Origin: Hymenobacter ruricola
Lineage (GTDB): Bacteria; Bacteroidota; Bacteroidia; Cytophagales; Hymenobacteraceae
Assembly: GCF_015694525.1 (NCBI RefSeq)
Contig: NZ_JADQDM010000009.1
Location: 62,001-126,000 of the forward strand
Reading direction: 5' to 3'
Length of the DNA: 64,000 nucleotides
The notes under the pieces are model-generated. The model saw only the letters and a list, made by a program, of their open reading frames with translations. It had not been told where the DNA came from and did not search any database. Position numbers and translations under genes: made by a program. Shown here one piece after another: positions 34,083-42,321 of this stretch (positions are counted from its first letter, which is position 1; each line of letters starts with the position of its first letter).

Positions 34083-34826
34083 ATGAACGTGCTATTGGTT
34101 GACGACTCGCGCCTGGCGCGCACCGAGCTGCGCCACCTCTTGCAAGCCTTCCCCGAAGTAAACGTGGTGGGCGAGGCGCGCCACGCCGACGAAGCCCGCG
34201 CCCAAATCCAGGCCCTGCGGCCCGATTTGCTGCTGCTCGACGTGCAGATGCCCGGCCAGACCGGCTTCGAGCTGCTGGCCTCGCTGGAAGCGGCGCCGCA
34301 CGTCATTTTCACCACGGCCTACGACGAGTACGCCCTGCAGGCCTTCGCCGTGAATGCCCTGGACTACCTGCTCAAGCCCGTGCAGGAAGCCCGCCTGGCC
34401 GCCGCGCTGGCCAAGGCCCGCGCGCGCCTGAAGGTGCCAGCCGCCGAAGCCCACGCGCCGGCCGCGCCCGAGGAGGCCCCGCTGGCGCCCCTCACGGCCC
34501 AGGACCAGGTGTTTGTGAAGGACGGCGAGCGGTGCTGGTTCGTGAAGCTGGCCGACATCAAGCTCTTCGAAATCAACGGCAGCTACACCCGCATTCACTT
34601 CGAGAACCACCGCCCGCTCATTCCGCGCACCTTGCAGCAGCTGGAGGCGCGCCTCGACCCCAAAGTGTTTTTCCGGGCCAATCGCCAGCAGATTATCAAC
34701 CTGAAATGGATTGCCGGCATCGAGCCTTGGTTCAGCAACACGCTGAAAATTACCCTCAGAGGCGGGCCCGAAGTGGAGGTGTCGCGGCAGCAGTCGGTGC
34801 GGTTTCGGGAGCTGCTGAGCTTGTAG
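34083..34826 (+). CDS. LytTR-family response regulator
   Basis: A 247-residue DNA-binding regulator: receiver (1-120) with MNVLLVDDSRLARTELRHLL, phospho-acceptor Asp in LLLLDVQMPGQTGFELL, Thr in HVIFTTAYDEYALQAF and Lys in YLLKPVQEARL. After an Ala/Pro linker comes the LytTR domain (about 145-245): VFVKDGERCWFVKLADIKLF, EINGSYTRIHFEN, FFRANRQQIINLKWI and VEVSRQQSVRFRELL. It is encoded directly after the LytS-type kinase and forms its cognate pair. Targets unknown. Confidence 0.93.
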   Translation: MNVLLVDDSRLARTELRHLLQAFPEVNVVGEARHADEARAQIQALRPDLLLLDVQMPGQTGFELLASLEAAPHVIFTTAYDEYALQAFAVNALDYLLKPVQEARLAAALAKARARLKVPAAEAHAPAAPEEAPLAPLTAQDQVFVKDGERCWFVKLADIKLFEINGSYTRIHFENHRPLIPRTLQQLEARLDPKVFFRANRQQIINLKWIAGIEPWFSNTLKITLRGGPEVEVSRQQSVRFRELLSL

Positions 34827-34847
34827 GCACGCGCTGAAGTGGTTGGC

Positions 34848-35537
34848 TTACTTAATGCGCTCCAGAAGCCAGGTGCCCAGGGGCGGGCCGTCGGGGGCGG
34901 AGCCGGTGGCGGGGGGCAAGAGCAGCGGGGCCACCACGCCGGCCGGCCGGGTGGGCTGGTCGGGGGCGGTGAAGGTGGGGCCGCTGTCGGTGCCGGCGTC
35001 GTAGGCGCGGGCGGGCACCCGGCGCTGGGCCACCCACTGGCCGGTGGCCTCCAGCAGGTTTTCATCTTCCAGCGCGGCAAACCAGTCGGGGCTGGGCGCA
35101 ATCATGGTCACCAAACTCAGGCGGGGGTGCGCGGCGTCGAGGCGGATGGTGTCGGAGGCAGAGCCCGGCGAATTGAAATAGCGGCCTTCTAACAGGCGGA
35201 AAGCGGCCCCACTGCTCTGCAGGGCGCTGATTTCGGCGCGCAGCGCGGTGTTGTTGCCGCGCTCGGCCATGTCCTTGATGCCCAGGCTGGCCAGTTGGCC
35301 CGGCCGAAACAGGAGGGCATCGGCGCGGTGCGAGGCGCCGATGGGGGCCGAGAAATGCGCGCCCGCCGGGAAATTGGCGTGCGTGGCGGCGCTCCAGGTG
35401 GCCTCGAATGTGACGCGGTAGAGCGCCGAACCCACGGCCGGCGCGGGGGGCATTTCGGCGGGTTCGGCCGTTTGGGAGCAGGCGGCCAGCCCAAAAAACA
35501 CGGGCAGCAGGCAAAAGCGGGGAAACGAACGAAGCAT
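34848..35537 (-). CDS. Spondin-domain lipoprotein
   Basis: A 229-residue exported lipoprotein: signal MLRSFPRFCLLPVFFGLAAC with the lipobox Cys at residue 20, then a spondin N domain: YRVTFEATWSAATHANFPAG, AHFSAPIGASHRADALLFRP and GIKDMAERGNNTALRAEISA, with LSLVTMIAPSPDWFAALEDE (the spondin metal-site region) and YDAGTDSGPTFTAPDQPTRP. Bacterial spondin-domain proteins are common in marine and soil bacteria but have no set function. The ATG at 35537 begins the signal peptide. It converges on the LytTR regulator gene. Confidence 0.87.
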   Translation of the reverse strand: MLRSFPRFCLLPVFFGLAACSQTAEPAEMPPAPAVGSALYRVTFEATWSAATHANFPAGAHFSAPIGASHRADALLFRPGQLASLGIKDMAERGNNTALRAEISALQSSGAAFRLLEGRYFNSPGSASDTIRLDAAHPRLSLVTMIAPSPDWFAALEDENLLEATGQWVAQRRVPARAYDAGTDSGPTFTAPDQPTRPAGVVAPLLLPPATGSAPDGPPLGTWLLERIK

Positions 35538-35674
35538 GGCGCACGAGAAAAACAGCCGGATAATCAGTAATATACGCCGCCAGACGTTGGCAGCCAACTG
35601 CCCTTACAGTTGCGTCCGTTTTTCTGTTGAATGACTCGCGGGGCTAGGTGGTGTGAATGGTGAAAGCAGCAATG

Positions 35675-35741
35675 GTCAGGCCAATAAACAGAACGTCATG
35701 TCGAGCTGGTCGAGACATGACGTTCTGTTTATTGGCCTGAC
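35675..35741. repeat. Perfect 28-bp inverted repeat
   Basis: Arms 35675-35702 and 35714-35741 are exact reverse complements around 11 bases. The inner ends contain GAACGTCATGTCGAG, related to family 1, but the outer part (CAGGCCAATAAACA) is unique to this copy. It lies between the start of the spondin gene (35537) and the stop of the GH28 gene (35789). The rest of the 251-base gap shows no other element. Confidence 0.9.
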
Positions 35742-35788
35742 GTTCTGGGAAATCGATTAATAAACGCTTTGGCCTGGTGTGTACAGCG

Positions 35789-37102
35789 CTAGTCGGGCTT
35801 CAGCGGGGGCGCGGCCGGGGCTTGCGGTGCCACGGGCGCGGCTTTGAGGGGCGCGCCGTTGAGGGTCACGTTTTCGAATTTTACGTCGGCGTACTTGTTG
35901 GGGAAGGTCGCGTTGTCGGCGGTGGCTTCCACATTTTTGAAGGTGATGTTGGAGACTTTGTCAGTGGGGTTGCCGTTCAGCATCGCAAACTGCTTGCACT
36001 TCACCTTGGCGTTGGCAACGGTGATGTTGCGGATGGTGCCGAAGGGCGTTGCGGTGCTGCCGGCCATGTTGAAAAACTGCGTCCAGGGCGAGAGCGTGAC
36101 CAGGGTGCCGCACTTGCCGGTGATGCCGTCGACGGTGATGTTTTCGTAGACCTGGTAGGTGTCGGGGCGCATTTTGAAGAGCAGCACGGGCCGCTCGTGG
36201 TCCATGCGGCAGTTGCGCATGACGATGCGGTTGGCGTGCAGGCACTCGCTGCCGCAGGTGAGGGCGGCGTGCACCTCGCCGAAGGTGCAGTTTTCCACCA
36301 GCACGTCTTCGATGGGGCCGTTTTCAGGCAGTTGCTGGGCGGTGGGGCCTTTGCCGCCTTTCAGGGCAATGCCGTCGTCATTCACGGAAATATAGGTGTT
36401 GCGAATGGTCACCTTGCGGCACACGTCGATGTCGACGCCGTCGGTGCTGGGGGCCTTCACCGGGCGGAAGGGCGAGCGGATGTCGCAGCCGTCGATGAGC
36501 ACGTTGGTGCACTGGTAAAGGTGGGTGGTCCAGAAGCCGGCGTTGTGCAGCTTCACGTTCCTGATGGTCACATTGTTGGAGCCCCAGATGAAAAGCAGCC
36601 GCGGCCGGTGCACCTCCAGGTTGGTAGACGACTTCCCGACCTGCTTCAGGGAATCGCGGTGCGCCCAGAAGCCTTTCCAGAACCGCAGCCCGTTGCCGTC
36701 GATGGTGCCGGGGCCCGTGATGCTGAAGTTGTTGACCTGCTTGGCGTTGACGAGGGCCGCGTAGTAGGGCAGGCTCTGGCCCTCCATGCGCGAGGGCAGC
36801 AGGGGGTAGTCGGCAATGTTGTCGGAGCCCTTGAGCCGGGCGCCGGCCTGCAGCAGCAGGTGGGTGCCCGGCTTGAAAAACAGCGCCCCGCTCAGGAACA
36901 CGCCTTTGGGAACCACGACCGTGCCCCCGCCGGCCGCGCTGGCCTGGTCGATGGCTTTCTGAATGGCTGCCGTGCAGAGCCGGGTGCTGTCGACGCTGGC
37001 TCCGTATTGGGTGATGACGTACTCTTTGGGCGGGCTAGTGGCGCTGAAAGGGAGCGATAAAGCCGCAAACCATGCCGGCAGCAGCGCAAGTAAGAATTTC
37101 AT
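35789..37102 (-). CDS. Glycoside hydrolase family 28 (polygalacturonase-like)
   Basis: A 437-residue secreted enzyme: signal peptide (FLLALLPAWFAALSLPFSAT), then a right-handed beta-helix. GH28 landmarks: GGGTVVVPKGVFLSGALFFK near the start, ITGPGTIDGNG, APSTDGVDIDVCR (the first catalytic Asp region), SVNDDGIALKGG (the Asp pair), and HANRIVMRNC and VLLFKMRPDTY in place of the usual GHG and RIK. It likely cleaves galacturonic acid linkages in pectin or rhamnogalacturonan. A Pro-rich tail (APQAPAAPPLKPD) closes the protein. The start at 37102 fits the signal peptide. Confidence 0.9.
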   Translation of the reverse strand: MKFLLALLPAWFAALSLPFSATSPPKEYVITQYGASVDSTRLCTAAIQKAIDQASAAGGGTVVVPKGVFLSGALFFKPGTHLLLQAGARLKGSDNIADYPLLPSRMEGQSLPYYAALVNAKQVNNFSITGPGTIDGNGLRFWKGFWAHRDSLKQVGKSSTNLEVHRPRLLFIWGSNNVTIRNVKLHNAGFWTTHLYQCTNVLIDGCDIRSPFRPVKAPSTDGVDIDVCRKVTIRNTYISVNDDGIALKGGKGPTAQQLPENGPIEDVLVENCTFGEVHAALTCGSECLHANRIVMRNCRMDHERPVLLFKMRPDTYQVYENITVDGITGKCGTLVTLSPWTQFFNMAGSTATPFGTIRNITVANAKVKCKQFAMLNGNPTDKVSNITFKNVEATADNATFPNKYADVKFENVTLNGAPLKAAPVAPQAPAAPPLKPD

Positions 37103-37165
37103 AGGGCAGGGACTGGTGGTGACGGCGCAAAGAACCGTGGCCCGGTCCTGCGCACCGTTCTGTAG

Positions 37166-37470
37166 TTACCTGCTGCGGGCAGCCAGGGTGCGGGCAAGAT
37201 TCTTACGTCCGACGCCCAGGGCCACGGCACCTGGCAACCCCTCAAAGCCGATAACAATTTTGACCTCGGCCCCTACGCGTTGGTGGACAACGGCGGCACC
37301 CGGGACCTGCGCATCGGCGCCGCCCGCTCCGCCAACAACCTCGACCTGGGCCTGACGTCGTACCATCAGGAGTACCGCATTCCCGGCCACAACCGCGGCC
37401 AGTACGCAATGCCTGTGTGGGCCACGGTTCGACAAATCGCCAAAAACGCGCCGGGCTGGCAATATTCCGG
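37166..37470 (+). pseudogene. Decayed fragment of the 40710-type surface protein
   Basis: In frame from 37166 the sequence reads GSQGAGKILTSDAQGHGTWQ, then NNFDLGPYALVDNGG. The intact protein at 40710-42083 has GSQGAGKVLTSDGVGYGTWQ, then ANFDLGPYFLVGNGG. Upstream is a stop at 37163, and there is no start codon or signal peptide. Similarity fades after about residue 80, though the frame stays open to 37603 under the antisense HxlR gene. Part of the 434-base gap (37103-37536) that holds no intact gene. Confidence 0.72.
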
Positions 37471-37536
37471 AAGCTTAGAGGAGCGGGCTTGGGCCGGCAC
37501 CGCTTTTTATTTCGCTGCTGAACGCACGCCGCTTGG

Positions 37537-37953
37537 TTACGCCAGGGCCTGTTCGCGGGCCAGCTGCTGGTACTTCGCAACAGCCGCGTCTTTCCCCGCT
37601 TGAAGTTCTTCCAGCAAGCCCGGGGCGACGACGGTGGAGCCATGCTTGGCGCCCCACAGCACGAGTTCGACAATAATGGGGACGGTGTCCACGCCTTTCT
37701 CCGTGAGGCGGTAGGTGAATTTTGACTTCTTATCGGCGGCCACGGTTTTGGTTACGAGGCCCTGCGCCTCCAGCACCGCCAGGCGGTCGGCCAGCACATT
37801 GGTGGCTATTTTTTCTGCGGACTGCAGGAATTGCCCATAGGTTGACTTCCCCGCGAACACCATGTCCCGGAGAATGAGCAGGGTCCACTTGTCCCCCAGC
37901 AAGTCGAGCGAGGTGCTGACCGGGCAGGCAGAGCGCTGTTTTAACTCTTTCAT
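37537..37953 (-). CDS. HxlR-family transcriptional regulator
   Basis: A 138-residue winged-helix regulator. CPVSTSLDLLGDKWTLLILR is the hallmark N-terminus (redox-type Cys followed by the GxKW motif), with TYGQFLQSAEKIATNVLADR (the recognition helix), LAVLEAQGLVTKTVAADKKS (the wing) and YRLTEKGVDTVPIIVELVLW (the dimer helix). A single Cys at residue 10 fits members that sense quinones, aldehydes or oxidants through thiol chemistry. It diverges from a quinone-oxidoreductase-like gene, with a palindromic operator in the gap, and probably represses that gene and itself. Confidence 0.93.
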   Translation of the reverse strand: MKELKQRSACPVSTSLDLLGDKWTLLILRDMVFAGKSTYGQFLQSAEKIATNVLADRLAVLEAQGLVTKTVAADKKSKFTYRLTEKGVDTVPIIVELVLWGAKHGSTVVAPGLLEELQAGKDAAVAKYQQLAREQALA

Positions 37954-37971
37954 AACCGAAAATTTATTTCA

Positions 37972-38004
37972 ATTGCTTTTTGCAAGTAATATGCCATACC
38001 TTTG
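37972..38004 (+). promoter_or_regulatory. Promoter of the QOR2-like gene
   Basis: TACCTTTG at 37997-38004 is an exact TAnnTTTG -7 box; ATTG at 37972-37975 lies 21 bases upstream as a -33 element. The ATG at 38055 follows. Confidence 0.55.
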
Positions 38005-38005
38005 C

Positions 38006-38022
38006 ACTTGCAAATTGCAAGT
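38006..38022. promoter_or_regulatory. Palindromic operator for the HxlR regulator
   Basis: ACTTGCAA, one base, TTGCAAGT: a perfect 8-bp-arm palindrome. A further half-site TTGCAAGTAA lies at 37980. It overlaps the expected start site downstream of the -7 box, where a repressor would block transcription. Confidence 0.65.
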
Positions 38023-38054
38023 AAATATACACGCTTTTTACTCCTGACCCCATC

Positions 38055-38918
38055 ATGATTTTAGTAACTGGAGCCACCGGTGGCCTGGGCCACGAAACCA
38101 TCGAATGCTTGCTCAAGACCACCCCCGCCGCAGAAATCGTCGCCCTGGTGCGCGACGCCAGCAAAGCCACCGACCTTGCGCAACGGGGCGTGGACGTGCG
38201 GCAGGCCGACTACTTCGACTACCCCGCGCTGGTGCATGCTTTCCAGGGTGTGGAGAAGGTGCTGCTGGTTTCGGCCGTGGCGTTTACCGACCGGGTGCAG
38301 CAGCACCGCAACGTCATCGACGCCGCCAAGGAAGCCGGGGTGAAACACCTGTTCTACACCAGCATCCAGCGCAGCTCCGATTTTGTGATGCCGCAGGTGA
38401 CGGAAAGCGACCTGGCCACGGAGGCCTACCTCAAAGCGTCGGGGCTGGTGTACACCATTCTTCGCAACGGCTATTACTTCGAAGGGCTGGTCTATATGAT
38501 TGGGCGCGAGGTGCCGGCCGCGGAAATACGCTTCCCGGCGGGCGAAGGCAAAATAGCGTTTATCAGGCGCACCGAGCTGGCCGCCGCCACGGCCGCCCTG
38601 CTCACCAGCGAGGGGCACGACAACCAGGCATACACCCTGACCGGGAGCGAAGCCTACTCGTTCCACAACGTGGCCCAGGAGCTCTCCGCGTTGGCAGGCC
38701 GGCCCATCAGCTACCACAGCAGCGAGCCAGCGCCCTACATCGCGCAGACAGTAGCGGCTGGCTTCCCCGATTTCGTGGCCACCTTCTTTGCTCAGTGGGG
38801 CGCTGCTGCCGCGCACGGCATGCTGGCCGGGACCGATGATACCGTGGAGCGCCTGCTGGGCCGCAAGCCCACATCGCTGCGCGAGTACCTGCAAGCGGCG
38901 TATTTCGCGGGTGCCTGA
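38055..38918 (+). CDS. NmrA/QOR2-like NAD(P)-binding oxidoreductase
   Basis: A 287-residue atypical SDR of the NmrA type, closest in pattern to quinone oxidoreductase 2 (YtfG/QorB). Rossmann motif MILVTGATGGLGHETIECLL; NADPH-specific ALVRDASKATDL; YTSIQRSSDFV in place of the classical YxxxK; LVYTILRNGYYFEGL and TLTGSEAYSFHNVAQELSAL downstream. The HxlR-type regulator next to it is the same arrangement as E. coli ytfG/ytfH and corynebacterial qor2/qorR, so quinone or aldehyde detoxification is likely. Start at 38055. Terminator downstream at 38954. Confidence 0.9.
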   Translation: MILVTGATGGLGHETIECLLKTTPAAEIVALVRDASKATDLAQRGVDVRQADYFDYPALVHAFQGVEKVLLVSAVAFTDRVQQHRNVIDAAKEAGVKHLFYTSIQRSSDFVMPQVTESDLATEAYLKASGLVYTILRNGYYFEGLVYMIGREVPAAEIRFPAGEGKIAFIRRTELAAATAALLTSEGHDNQAYTLTGSEAYSFHNVAQELSALAGRPISYHSSEPAPYIAQTVAAGFPDFVATFFAQWGAAAAHGMLAGTDDTVERLLGRKPTSLREYLQAAYFAGA

Positions 38919-38953
38919 CCCTTGTGGACGCCGAGACGCGGCAGAAACTCAAC

Positions 38954-38983
38954 GCCCCGCCAGTAGCTGGCAGGGCTTTTTTT
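38954..38983 (+). terminator. Terminator after the QOR2-like gene
   Basis: GCCCCGCCAG, 3-nt loop, CTGGCAGGGC with one mismatch, then seven T. Member of a group of terminators with nearly the same stem (42124, 44302, 46344, 50074). Confidence 0.85.
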
Positions 38984-39003
38984 GTGGGATTTTGTAAATG
39001 AGG

Positions 39004-39327
39004 TTAAGGCTGCTCGGCGTTGTGCGTTTGCGCTACGTCGGCCATGTAGTCCTTTAGCTGCTGGAGTTGCGTGGGCTTGTAGTTGCTCAGGCGTAGACGC
39101 TTGAAGCCGGCCGCACCCATTTCTTCAAACAGGGCACCGAGCGAAGAATTCAGGAAAGAGCTGGAGAAGCCAATGACGCCCGTTAGGTCGAGCGTGACGG
39201 GACCGGGCTGCGCGGTCATGGCCTCGTTTAGCGCCAACAACAGCTTGTAGCCGTCGGCGTTGGAAAGGGTGCCGGGGGTGAGGGTAGCTACCGTCAGAAC
39301 CGGGCTGGTGGGAACGGTGGTGGACAT
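39004..39327 (-). CDS. STAS-like protein (DUF4325)
   Basis: A 107-residue single-domain protein. LLLALNEAMTAQPGPVTLDL then TGVIGFSSSFLNSSLGALFE is the diagnostic DUF4325 block: a beta strand, then the SSSFLN serine-rich loop, where STAS anti-sigma-factor antagonists carry their phospho-serine. Such domains act as regulatory partners of kinases or ATPases. It is the last gene of a three-gene same-strand unit, 31 bases after the nuclease-like gene, with no other regulator nearby. A switch or scaffold role in that unit is inferred. Confidence 0.75.
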   Translation of the reverse strand: MSTTVPTSPVLTVATLTPGTLSNADGYKLLLALNEAMTAQPGPVTLDLTGVIGFSSSFLNSSLGALFEEMGAAGFKRLRLSNYKPTQLQQLKDYMADVAQTHNAEQP

Positions 39328-39358
39328 GGAGTGGGGAAGCTAGTAATGCAGCAGGCTA

Positions 39359-40033
39359 TCAGGCGGCGTTTTGCGTATAGGCCCATTCCGATAACAATTC
39401 AGATACCAAGCGGTGCAGCGACTGCGTTACCGCCGGCACTTCTGTCGCTTCAAACCCGTGCACCAATTGGTTGCGCACCTGTTGCGCCATGAGGGCCAGT
39501 TGAAATTGTTCGAAGGTAAGCTCGCCCTGCGAGTAGAGGTAATTGAGCAGCGCAGAGGTGGGCTGCCGGTCAACGGGCAATGCAATCTGTTCGGCGTGGC
39601 GGCGCAGCAGCGCCTCCAGCGTCACCCAAAGCATCAGAAAGGCCGCTTCGGTTTCGCCGCTGGCCAGCAACGCACTCGCCCGCCGGGCGCGCTCAGTAGT
39701 GGCCGGCCACGATACCAGGGGGCTGGTCGTGCGCAGCGACTGGCCCGGGCCTTCGTTGGCCGGCACCAGCAGCAATTGCCAACCCTGGTGCTGACGGACG
39801 GTTTCAGCCAAGCTTTGCAGGCGGTCGACCGAGAGGGGGGTGCCGGCGCGCTTCACTTCAATAAGCAGGTGCTGCCCATCTTTCTCGGCCAGCAAATCGG
39901 GCCGGTACCCGCCTAGGTCGAAGGGAATATCACCCGGGGCGGGAAGGACCTTCACCGCAAATCCCTTCTCCTCATAGCTACGAGCTAATTCCGTTAGGTT
40001 AGAGGATTCGCTATTGATGGGGTTCGTATTCAT
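39359..40033 (-). CDS. PD-(D/E)XK nuclease-like protein with HEPN-like C-terminus
   Basis: A 224-residue protein in two parts. Residues 1-110 look like a restriction-endonuclease fold: FDLGGYRPDLLAEKDGQHLL and LIEVKRAGT give the D...(I)EVK catalytic pattern, with VDRLQSLAETVRQHQGWQLL as the following helix. Residues 120-224 are all helical (RARRASALLASGETEAAFLM, LWVTLEALLRRHAEQI) and contain QQVRNQLVHGF, an R-x4-H motif seen in HEPN nucleases. The ATG at 40033 is used; the gene overlaps the RusA-like gene upstream by 23 bases. No named family is recognised. A role in nucleic-acid cleavage is likely, but the biological target is unknown. Confidence 0.68.
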   Translation of the reverse strand: MNTNPINSESSNLTELARSYEEKGFAVKVLPAPGDIPFDLGGYRPDLLAEKDGQHLLIEVKRAGTPLSVDRLQSLAETVRQHQGWQLLLVPANEGPGQSLRTTSPLVSWPATTERARRASALLASGETEAAFLMLWVTLEALLRRHAEQIALPVDRQPTSALLNYLYSQGELTFEQFQLALMAQQVRNQLVHGFEATEVPAVTQSLHRLVSELLSEWAYTQNAA

Positions 40034-40418
40034 AAATAATTTTCGATTGAAACTGCACCCGCACATAAACGCATTCCTGCTGTAAGGCGATGCCTTGAAT
40101 GAGCAAAGCGGGCAGGGAGGTTAGGTTAAAAGCGGCGGTAAATAAGCGCCGGTGGCTATCCACGTCGGTGATGAACTCATCGGCCGGGTACACCACCATT
40201 TCCAGCGCGTCCTGAATGGGCTTGATGATGTTGTCGATGTCAACCGGGCTGGTGTTGCAGAGGTACACCAAGGTAAGCCGAAAAGCGTCCGCATTGGATG
40301 GGCCAGTGGTCCAGACCCGGGCAGCTTCGGCGCGCACGTGGGCTTTCCAGGGTTGCAGCCGCTTGGCTTGCAGCGAAACAGGCCGGCGCGGCAACAGCAA
40401 CTCAAAAATCGTGACCAT
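40011..40418 (-). CDS. RusA-like endodeoxyribonuclease
   Basis: A 135-residue protein with the RusA fold pattern. LLLPRRPVSLQAKRLQPWKA is the first strand and DNA-binding loop. VDIDNIIKPIQDALEMVVYP then ADEFITDVDSHRR carries the three conserved acidic positions (DxDN...D...D) and the catalytic Lys. RusA enzymes are Holliday-junction resolvases, usually prophage-borne. Here no phage structural gene is near; the gene leads a unit with a nuclease-like protein and a DUF4325 protein. The ATG at 40418 is preferred; a GTG at 40439 would add seven residues. Confidence 0.75.
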   Translation of the reverse strand: MVTIFELLLPRRPVSLQAKRLQPWKAHVRAEAARVWTTGPSNADAFRLTLVYLCNTSPVDIDNIIKPIQDALEMVVYPADEFITDVDSHRRLFTAAFNLTSLPALLIQGIALQQECVYVRVQFQSKIIYEYEPHQ

Positions 40419-40450
40419 TTGGGTAGGGGAGTTCCCCACGAAAGTAGGCA

Positions 40451-40519
40451 GTTCAACTCGCCCACCCCGCCCGCGGGTGGCTGCGCTTCCCGGGCTACCT
40501 CCGGCTCCTCATCCTCGGC
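40451..40519 (+). pseudogene. Decayed C-terminal fragment of the 45620-type protein
   Basis: In frame the sequence reads VQLAHPARGWLRFPGYLRLL then ILG. The intact protein at 45620-46327 has VQLRPYQKSP, then VWLRFQGYTKLIILG. The fragment has no start and loses similarity after the glycine; the frame closes at a TGA near 40601. It lies in the 291-base gap between the RusA-like gene and the gene at 40710, where no intact gene is present. Short, so moderate confidence. Confidence 0.55.
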
Positions 40520-40709
40520 CGCACCACGCTGGCGTCGGTGGCTGGCTGGCCCGCACTTTGGGCCACGGCCCACACCCCGCGCGGCTCCGTTGACTGACCA
40601 AATGCCGTCGTTCACATACTCGGATTAGATGGGATGAACAAGGCTTTGCATCTTTGATTGGGCATCGTCCCCGATTGAAATTCTTCCAGACTCCACGCTT
40701 GCTATTGTG

Positions 40710-42083
40710 ATGAAGAAAAACGACTCCTGGCGCTGGCTGCTGCCGGCCCTGCTCAGCCTGCCGCTGGGGGCCACGGCCCAGTCGGTGGGCATTGGCACCA
40801 CCACCCCCGACCCGAAGGCGGCCCTCGATGTCTCGGCCACGGACAAGGGCCTGCTGGTGCCGCGCCTGACGGCGGCCCAGCGCACCGCCATCAGCAGCCC
40901 GCCCGTGGGCTTGCTGGTGTTCCAGACCGACGGCACCCAACCGGGCTTCTGGTACTACTTCGGCGGGGCCTGGACCAGCATTCCCAACGCCAGCACCAGC
41001 GGCGACAACCTCGGCAACCACACCGCCACCCAAACCTTCGACCTGAACAACAAACGGCTGACCGGGGCGGCCACCTTGTCGCTGGGCGACTCGACGGCCC
41101 AGGTGGAGCTCAGCTCCTACGTGCAAGACCCCAGCGCGGCCCTGATTACGCGCAGCAAATCCAACCGCTTCTTCAGCCGGACCATGCTTTCCGGGTTCGG
41201 CCGGGGGCCTTATGGGCAGGACATCGACTACGCCGTGTGGGGCAACGCCTACCGCGCCGACGGCTGGGGCGGCGTGTTTTCGGCGGGCAAGCCCGGCGGG
41301 CCCGTGCGGTGGGTGGGCCTGGCCCAGCACCCGGGCTACGTGGGCTCCGGTGGCGTCATCCGCATCGTGGACGGCAGCCAGGGCGCGGGCAAGGTGCTCA
41401 CGTCCGACGGCGTGGGCTACGGCACCTGGCAAAACCCCAAGGCCAACGCCAACTTCGACCTCGGCCCCTACTTCCTGGTGGGCAACGGCGGCAGCGCGGG
41501 CCTGCGCATCAGCAACACCGGCAACGTGGGCATCGGCCCCGACGCGCCGCGGGGCCGTTTTGACGTGAACGGGCCCGGCGACAGCTACCTCGTGGACGAC
41601 CCCAACAACGGCAGCAGCCAGAGCGTGTACCTGCCCGGCCACCTCTACCTGGCGCCCTACTCGGGCACCAGCGGCACGGCCTACGTGCAGGCCCGCGTGC
41701 CCAGCCCCGGGGCCGGCACCAGCATCGGCCTGAACCTGCGCACCACCAACGCCGGCAACCTGGTGGAAGCCCTGCAGCTGAGCGCCAACGGCGACGCCCG
41801 CTTCGCCGGCACCCTCGACCTGGGCCTGTCCTTGACCTATACGGATTACAACCTCGGCGGCAACAGCTACGGCCAGTTTACCGCCACCTGCCCTGCCGGC
41901 ACTTCCCTCGTGACCGGGGGCGGGGGCCACCGCGACTTCAACAGCGCCCAGCAGGACATCACCGTCAACTTCAGCGCCCCGGACCCCAACGCGCCCACCA
42001 CCACGTGGCTGCTGCGCGTGAGCAACAGCAGCGGCAGCGGGCGAGCCATTCGGGTGTATTGCAACTGCGCCCGCATCCGGTAG
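40710..42083 (+). CDS. Secreted tail-fibre-like surface protein, paralogue 1
   Basis: A 457-residue exported protein: signal peptide (WRWLLPALLSLPLGATAQ), then the Bacteroidota head block SVGIGTTTPDPKAALDVSAT with GLLVPRLTAAQRTAISSPPV, GLLVFQTDGTQPGFWYYFGG and AWTSIPN, as seen in proteins with phage-tail-like repeats. The body has NVGIGPDAPRGRFDVNGPGD and the cassette QSVYLPGHLYLAPYSGTSG. The C-terminal domain has YGQFTATCPAGTSLVTGGGG and ends RAIRVYCNCARIR. The convergent gene at 42322-43992 shares the cassette and the C-terminal domain. Likely cell-surface; no enzyme motif. A GTG one codon upstream of the ATG is also possible. Confidence 0.75.
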   Translation: MKKNDSWRWLLPALLSLPLGATAQSVGIGTTTPDPKAALDVSATDKGLLVPRLTAAQRTAISSPPVGLLVFQTDGTQPGFWYYFGGAWTSIPNASTSGDNLGNHTATQTFDLNNKRLTGAATLSLGDSTAQVELSSYVQDPSAALITRSKSNRFFSRTMLSGFGRGPYGQDIDYAVWGNAYRADGWGGVFSAGKPGGPVRWVGLAQHPGYVGSGGVIRIVDGSQGAGKVLTSDGVGYGTWQNPKANANFDLGPYFLVGNGGSAGLRISNTGNVGIGPDAPRGRFDVNGPGDSYLVDDPNNGSSQSVYLPGHLYLAPYSGTSGTAYVQARVPSPGAGTSIGLNLRTTNAGNLVEALQLSANGDARFAGTLDLGLSLTYTDYNLGGNSYGQFTATCPAGTSLVTGGGGHRDFNSAQQDITVNFSAPDPNAPTTTWLLRVSNSSGSGRAIRVYCNCARIR

Positions 42084-42123
42084 GGGAGAATGGCTGGCCG
42101 CACCGGGCCGGCCGGGCGAAACG

Positions 42124-42155
42124 AAAAGCCCCGCCAACTGCTGGCGGGGCTTTTT
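42124..42155 (+). terminator. Terminator after paralogue 1
   Basis: GCCCCGCCA, 5-nt loop, TGGCGGGGC, then five T, with AAAA before the stem. It may also act on the convergent gene. The rest of the gap to 42321 holds no gene. Confidence 0.88.
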
Positions 42156-42321
42156 GGGGAGAGGTGAGTATTTATAAACCGGTGTTAAAAGCAACCCTGT
42201 TTTGCTCGATTACGGAGTCTTTTATGCACTGCCTCCCAAGAACTGCTGACCGCAACGAGCCGCTTGCAACTGAAAAACCGCCGGGATGCCCTTGGCGCCA
42301 CCGGGCTGCCCAGCGGCGGCC

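Noticed and set aside
40011..40418. RusA-like gene as evidence of a prophage
   Set aside because: No integrase, terminase, capsid or tail gene lies nearby, and its operon partners are not phage genes.
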